Source: Anabaena cylindrica PCC 7122 | GTDB taxonomy: Bacteria > Cyanobacteriota > Cyanobacteriia > Cyanobacteriales > Nostocaceae | Assembly (NCBI RefSeq): GCF_000317695.1 | Contig: NC_019771.1 | Location: forward strand, 1,668,501 to 1,732,500 | DNA: 64,000 nucleotides | Direction of reading: 5' to 3' | Shown: positions 59,809-64,000 of the stretch, piece after piece | Position numbering within the stretch: position 1 is the first letter of the stretch | Layout of the letters: every line of letters begins with the position of its first letter | Translations under genes and position numbers: made by a program | Notes under the pieces: generated by a model | What the model was told of the DNA's origin: nothing | The model's database searches: none | The model's input: the letters and a program-made list of their open reading frames with translations, nothing else

Positions 59809-61053
59809 ATGAGTTACTATATCGCTCCCAGCTTTCTTGATAAACTTGCTGTTCACATTACCAAAAATTTCTTACATCTTCCTGGTGTGCGAGTTCCCTT
59901 AATTTTAGGCATTCACGGACGCAAAGGAGAGGGAAAGACTTTCCAGTGTGAGTTAGCCTTTGAAAAAATGGGGATTGAGGTGACGCTGATATCTGGAGGA
60001 GAATTGGAAAGTCCAGATGCAGGAGATCCAGCACGGTTAATTCGTCTGCGTTATCGAGAAACAGCAGAATTAATCAAAGTACGTGGAAAAATGTGTGTAT
60101 TGATGATTAATGATTTAGATGCAGGTGCTGGACGTTTTGACGAAGGTACTCAATATACCGTTAATACGCAGTTAGTAAATGCCACACTGATGAATATTGC
60201 TGATAATCCCACAGATGTGCAGTTGCCTGGAAGTTATGATTCAACTCCTTTGCATCGTGTACCGATTATTGTCACAGGTAATGACTTTAGCACCCTTTAT
60301 GCTCCATTAATTCGTGATGGACGAATGGAGAAATTCTACTGGGAACCCAACCGTGATGACAAAGTAGGGATAGTGGGGGGAATTTTTGCACCTGATGGAT
60401 TTTCGCAGCGGGAAATTGAAGAGTTAGTTGATACTTTTGCAAATCAAGCCATTGATTTTTTTAGTTCTTTGCGATCGCGCATTTATGATCAACAAATTCG
60501 CAATTTTATTCATCAAGTTGGTTTTGAGCAAATATCCAAGCGGGTGGTTAACAGTTTGGAAGGGCCACCTGAGTTTAAAAAGCCTAATTTCAACCTATCG
60601 CATTTAATCGAGTCCGGTAAATTGATGGTAGGTGAACAAAAACGAGTCGAAACTTCTCATTTGGTTGATGAATATAATCGTTTAAACCGAGGTAAAGCTT
60701 CTCAACCAGGGTCAAATTTCACAGAAACACCTCCTATTCAACCACCAATTCCCCAAGCAGCAACATCAATCACCCATTTAACCTTAGACACACAAGCACA
60801 AGTCCGTCAAATTTTAGCCCAGGGCTATAAAATTGGCATTGAACACGTAGATGAACGCCGCTTTCGCACTGGTTCTTGGCAAAGTTGTGGTAATGTTCAG
60901 ATTGATGCTGAATCAGATGCTATTTCTACTTTAGAATCTTGTTTAACTGAATACAGTGGTGAATATGTGCGCTTAGTAGGAGTTGATCCCAAGGTGAAGC
61001 GACGAGTAGTGGAAACTATTATTCAGCGTCCTCATGGTAAAGTTGAAAATTAA
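59809..61053 (+). CDS. rca: RuBisCO activase with C-terminal SSUL domain
   Basis: 414 residues from ATG 59809 (MSYYIAPSFLDKLAVHITKN); a GTG four codons upstream is less likely. AAA+ core: Walker A GIHGRKGEGKT, Walker B CVLMINDLDAGAGR, sensor VPIIVTGNDFSTLYAPLIRD, arginine-finger region RDGRMEKFYWEP. After a Pro-rich linker, residues about 325-410 (QVRQILAQGYKIGIEHVDER; GNVQIDAESDAISTLESC) form a RuBisCO-small-subunit-like domain. It strips inhibitory sugar phosphates from RuBisCO; the SSUL domain can tether it to condensing RuBisCO in carboxysomes. Monocistronic here. Confidence 0.95.
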   Translation: MSYYIAPSFLDKLAVHITKNFLHLPGVRVPLILGIHGRKGEGKTFQCELAFEKMGIEVTLISGGELESPDAGDPARLIRLRYRETAELIKVRGKMCVLMINDLDAGAGRFDEGTQYTVNTQLVNATLMNIADNPTDVQLPGSYDSTPLHRVPIIVTGNDFSTLYAPLIRDGRMEKFYWEPNRDDKVGIVGGIFAPDGFSQREIEELVDTFANQAIDFFSSLRSRIYDQQIRNFIHQVGFEQISKRVVNSLEGPPEFKKPNFNLSHLIESGKLMVGEQKRVETSHLVDEYNRLNRGKASQPGSNFTETPPIQPPIPQAATSITHLTLDTQAQVRQILAQGYKIGIEHVDERRFRTGSWQSCGNVQIDAESDAISTLESCLTEYSGEYVRLVGVDPKVKRRVVETIIQRPHGKVEN

Positions 61054-61408
61054 ACCTCATCCTTTTTGAGAACCTAAGTGTAGACTTTAAATGGTGATTA
61101 AAAATCATCAACGTAGAATATTGCTGTCATATTAAATCACATAGACAGCAGTATAGATTCATTTAAGTAAACTTGTAGCTGTAGTCACTAAATGCTAGAA
61201 CAGTGTTTGTTACTCAAAGCCTTACAAAAAATAACTTTATACTCAGCACTGGCTAAATGCCCCGCTACCGCTCACAGGAATCAGCACTCTGCTATAGTTA
61301 CTGGGGAAAGCGATAACAAGGATGTATAATTAGCCCGTCTCCTCTATAAAAAAGAACATCTTGAGTAATAGCCTGCTTGACAATTTCTTTTACCTTGATA
61401 AGGGGCAT
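61054..61408. other. Intergenic region upstream of the membrane PBP/DUF4912 gene
   Basis: About 355 bases. The stretch near 61240-61290 (actcagcactggctaaatgc) is a dispersed repeat seen in filamentous cyanobacteria. No gene or RNA recognised. Confidence 0.45.
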
Positions 61409-64000
61409 ATGTGGCAAGAAGAAAAAAAAGATAGTGTAATCATTCGTCTGGCGTTATCGCTGGCTTTAGCTACCACCCCACTGACAGCAAATCTATTGGT
61501 GTCAGCACCTGTATCGGCAGAATCAGCACCTGATGTTACCACTTTCCCTCAACCGCAAACAGTAGAGAATGGAACCATAGTACGGATTGATGGTTCTATA
61601 AACTTGGCGATGATCAACCAAAGCCTGAAAGATAACTTTGAAAAACAGTTTTCTGGTACGCAGGTAGAATTGGGAGTCAATGGTACTGATGCTGCACTCA
61701 AAGCTTTACTAGATGGTAAAATTGATATAGCTGCGATCGCACGCGGACTAACCCCAGAAGAAAAACTGCAAGGTTTAGAGCAAGTGCGTTTACGCCGAGA
61801 AAAAATTGCAATTATAGTTGGTGCAAACAATCCCTTTCAAGGAAGTTTGACTAGTGAACAATTCGCCAAAATTTTCCGGGGAGAAATTACTGACTGGTCA
61901 GAACTAGGAGGGAAATCTGGTAAAATTCGGTTTATTGATCATCCCTCAACGAGTGATACTCGTAATTCCTTTCGTGACTATCCAGTTTTTAAATCCGGCG
62001 AATTTTCCACGGGTACTAATGCTATCCAAGTAAGCGAAGATAAAGCTGCCCAAATTATTAAACAATTGGGTACAGATGGCATCAGTTATGTGATAGCTAA
62101 TCAAGTTTCACAATTGCAAGATGTGCGAACTTTAAAAGTACAGGAAATCTCACCAGATAGTTCTAAATATCCCTTTTCCCAGCCTTTAGTATATGTTTAC
62201 AAGCAAAATCCCAGTCCAGGGGTAGCCAGCTTTCTCGGCTTTACCAATGCACCTGTAGGTCAAAAAACAATAGATGCAGCTAGAGATGCAGAAGCATCTG
62301 CGATCGCAGCTAGTGCATTACAAATGTTGACAACAGAAACTCCTACAACTGTCACACCAGAGGCTACACCTGCACCCACTACTCTACCTACTACAGCTAA
62401 TGCAGGTAACGAGCAGCAGTTTGTGAATCCGGTGGAAAATAATCCTGTTGGTGACAGAAATGTAATCTTTTTGATGCTGTTATTATTGCTGCCAGTTATT
62501 GGTTTAGGAGGCTTTTTAGCCTGGTGGTTACGAGGAAGAAAGCAATCAAAAGATAGCTTGGAAACATCAACTTCCAGCACAACTATTCCACCAACCACAT
62601 CGGCAGAATACACCATTATTCCCCCTATCAATAATACCGCCAGCACTAATGGCAAATCTCACCTGGCTCAAAATACGACCACAATCATATCGAATACAGA
62701 AGAAAATTTTACTGAAGCAGAAACTTTTATAGGTAGTCTAGCAACCCTAACTGCAAAAGAAACAAATACTACAGCAGGTAATACAAATAACCTTGATACC
62801 TTGGCTGAAACAATAGCTCTTGACTGTGGCGAAGTAGTATGGGATACAGAAGCGCCTGTAGCAGTTGTTAATACTCCTTATCCCTCAGTCCCCAATTTTC
62901 CAGAAATACCATTCGATATAGAACTACCAACAGATGAATTCACTGGTTCTTTATCAGAATTGCTCAATGAACCAGCCTTACTATCTCATCAAGAGTCCAG
63001 CACCTCACTGTCAGAATTACTTGATGAACCAGAATCAACTTCTAATCAAAATGGCACAACTTTATTCTCAGAAGTCATAGATTCATCTGATACTGAATCC
63101 AGCACCTCACTATCAGAATTACTTGATGTCCTAGTAAATTCACCCAATGCTGAGTCTAACACTTCGCTCTTAAATTCATTGTCTACCACAGCAGGTAAAT
63201 CAAATAAAGAGTTTAGTACTTCACTGTCAGAATTGCTAGGTTTACTACCAGCAGAATTAGAGCTAGAACCAGTAACAGAGGAGTCCACACATTCAGAACT
63301 TGAGTTATCAGATGAGTTAGGTGATATCTTCAATATTTTAGCAGATGAGGCTGAAATCAAGGCTAATGTGTCAGCAGAAGTATCTTCAGGTTTATCTATT
63401 CCATCTCATCTCCCTCAACTCACAACTGAACAGTCCGCCTTGAATACAAGCGCAGAGATAGAAGACCTAGCTAGTACTGATAGTATTCAAGACTATGCTT
63501 CATCAGATTTACAAGAGCAAACTAACATCCCAGAAACTGCTAGTTTGTTAGAAGATTTACAAGAGCAAACTAACTTCCTAGAAACTCCTAGTTTGTCAGA
63601 TATCAATGAAAACAGTAGTATTGTTTTCACACCTCGTACTCCCAAGTGGGCTTATGTTTCTTGGTATGTTTCTGAGTCTCAACAAGAAGTACTGCGGAAA
63701 AAAGGAGCTACTCTCTTGGCAGTCCGACTTTATGATACTACTGGTATTGATCTAAGTTATCAAATTCCCCAACTAGTGCAGCAGTATGAATGCGAAGAAG
63801 CAACCCATGATTGTTATGTAGCTATTCCCATCAGCAATCGTGACTACATAACTGAAATTGGTTACGTCACCAATAATACTTGGTTGTGTCTAGCTCGTTC
63901 TGGAACTGTTCGTATTTTTCAGCGCCCTAGCGCCGATTTCTGGTTTGTAGCAGATACTGAGCTAGTTATTCATGGAGCAACGGAACCAGGTGCAACAGTG
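61409..64000 (+). CDS. Membrane protein with PstS-like binding domain and DUF4912 domain (3' end beyond window)
   Basis: The frame is open for 864 codons and has no stop in the window. Residues about 10-38 are a signal/anchor. Residues about 50-300 resemble a phosphate-type periplasmic binding protein (VRIDGSINLAMINQSLKDNF, GKIDIAAIARGLTPEEKLQG, FAKIFRGEITDWSELGG). Residues about 350-373 form a transmembrane helix. An acidic Ser/Thr-rich linker follows, with four SLSELL repeats between residues about 512 and 608. From about 741 a DUF4912 domain begins (PRTPKWAYVSWYVSESQQEV; TNNTWLCLARSGTVRIFQRP). Probably envelope-located sensing or binding. Leftward short frames in this region are shadows. 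Confidence 0.8.
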   Translation, partial: MWQEEKKDSVIIRLALSLALATTPLTANLLVSAPVSAESAPDVTTFPQPQTVENGTIVRIDGSINLAMINQSLKDNFEKQFSGTQVELGVNGTDAALKALLDGKIDIAAIARGLTPEEKLQGLEQVRLRREKIAIIVGANNPFQGSLTSEQFAKIFRGEITDWSELGGKSGKIRFIDHPSTSDTRNSFRDYPVFKSGEFSTGTNAIQVSEDKAAQIIKQLGTDGISYVIANQVSQLQDVRTLKVQEISPDSSKYPFSQPLVYVYKQNPSPGVASFLGFTNAPVGQKTIDAARDAEASAIAASALQMLTTETPTTVTPEATPAPTTLPTTANAGNEQQFVNPVENNPVGDRNVIFLMLLLLLPVIGLGGFLAWWLRGRKQSKDSLETSTSSTTIPPTTSAEYTIIPPINNTASTNGKSHLAQNTTTIISNTEENFTEAETFIGSLATLTAKETNTTAGNTNNLDTLAETIALDCGEVVWDTEAPVAVVNTPYPSVPNFPEIPFDIELPTDEFTGSLSELLNEPALLSHQESSTSLSELLDEPESTSNQNGTTLFSEVIDSSDTESSTSLSELLDVLVNSPNAESNTSLLNSLSTTAGKSNKEFSTSLSELLGLLPAELELEPVTEESTHSELELSDELGDIFNILADEAEIKANVSAEVSSGLSIPSHLPQLTTEQSALNTSAEIEDLASTDSIQDYASSDLQEQTNIPETASLLEDLQEQTNFLETPSLSDINENSSIVFTPRTPKWAYVSWYVSESQQEVLRKKGATLLAVRLYDTTGIDLSYQIPQLVQQYECEEATHDCYVAIPISNRDYITEIGYVTNNTWLCLARSGTVRIFQRPSADFWFVADTELVIHGATEPGATV

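Noticed and set aside
61549..63360. Three leftward reading frames of 93-131 codons
   Set aside because: They lie antisense to the long rightward PBP/DUF4912 frame, which has clear domain matches; they have no family resemblance.

Overview
The window looks like a chromosome segment of a filamentous, probably heterocyst-forming cyanobacterium (Nostocales). The evidence is frequent HIP1 palindromes (GCGATCGC), heptanucleotide STRR repeats, several small palindromic repeat families, and lineage-typical genes: RuBisCO activase with a C-terminal SSUL domain, NADPH-thioredoxin reductase C (NTRC), a Tab2/Atab2 protein, DUF4327 and DUF1400 proteins, and expanded Uma2 and DUF29 families. No rRNA or tRNA gene was seen.

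Layout. 1-5 kb: the 5' end of pdhB, then an accessory island with a MazEF-type toxin-antitoxin pair, a NADAR-domain gene coupled to a phosphoribosyltransferase-like gene, a DUF4351 nuclease-like protein and an antitoxin/PIN-toxin pair whose toxin is frameshifted. A decayed copy of the thiC 3' end lies inside this island. 5-9 kb: thiC behind a TPP riboswitch, then an IS4-family element with an 11-bp target duplication splitting a DUF2726 gene. 9-18 kb: a repeat-flanked GxxExxY gene, a DUF1400 hydrolase, a phosphodiester glycosidase, rluE, a PP2C phosphatase followed by an FHA-Ser/Thr kinase, a Uma2 protein and a DUF4327 protein. 18.5-29.7 kb: a leftward surface-polysaccharide cluster (triple-domain glycosyltransferase/methyltransferase fusion, DegT aminotransferase, two epimerases, metallophosphoesterase, ATP-grasp enzyme, methyltransferase, and a dehydrogenase/acetyltransferase pair followed by a DegT remnant). 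29.9-34.4 kb: a TPR/SPINDLY-type GT41 glycosyltransferase, a type IV pilin-like protein and another methyltransferase. 35-46 kb: NTRC, an orphan DppC-type permease, a ROK kinase, a repeat-domain protein, pyrG, two tandem cell-wall amidases (the first apparently missing a zinc ligand), a DUF2085 membrane protein and a Tab2 homologue. 47-51 kb: the glutathione-dependent formaldehyde detoxification genes (S-formylglutathione hydrolase and class III alcohol dehydrogenase), separated by Uma2, DUF29 and gene debris. 51-64 kb: an avtA-like aminotransferase and rimM, two Uma2 genes, a dienelactone hydrolase, a membrane protein, glucokinase, a histidine phosphatase, RNase T2, rca and the start of a very long membrane protein with a phosphate-binding-protein-like domain and a DUF4912 domain, cut by the window edge.

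The main themes are housekeeping metabolism mixed with surface-polysaccharide synthesis and heavy repeat activity. Two MITE-like families are visible, one inserted inside the other. Repeat DNA touches coding sequence at rluE, rimM, the GxxExxY gene and the first amidase. The strongest candidate for a little-described system is the NADAR plus phosphoribosyltransferase pair at 1.0-3.1 kb. All calls come from reading the sequence; no database search was run.
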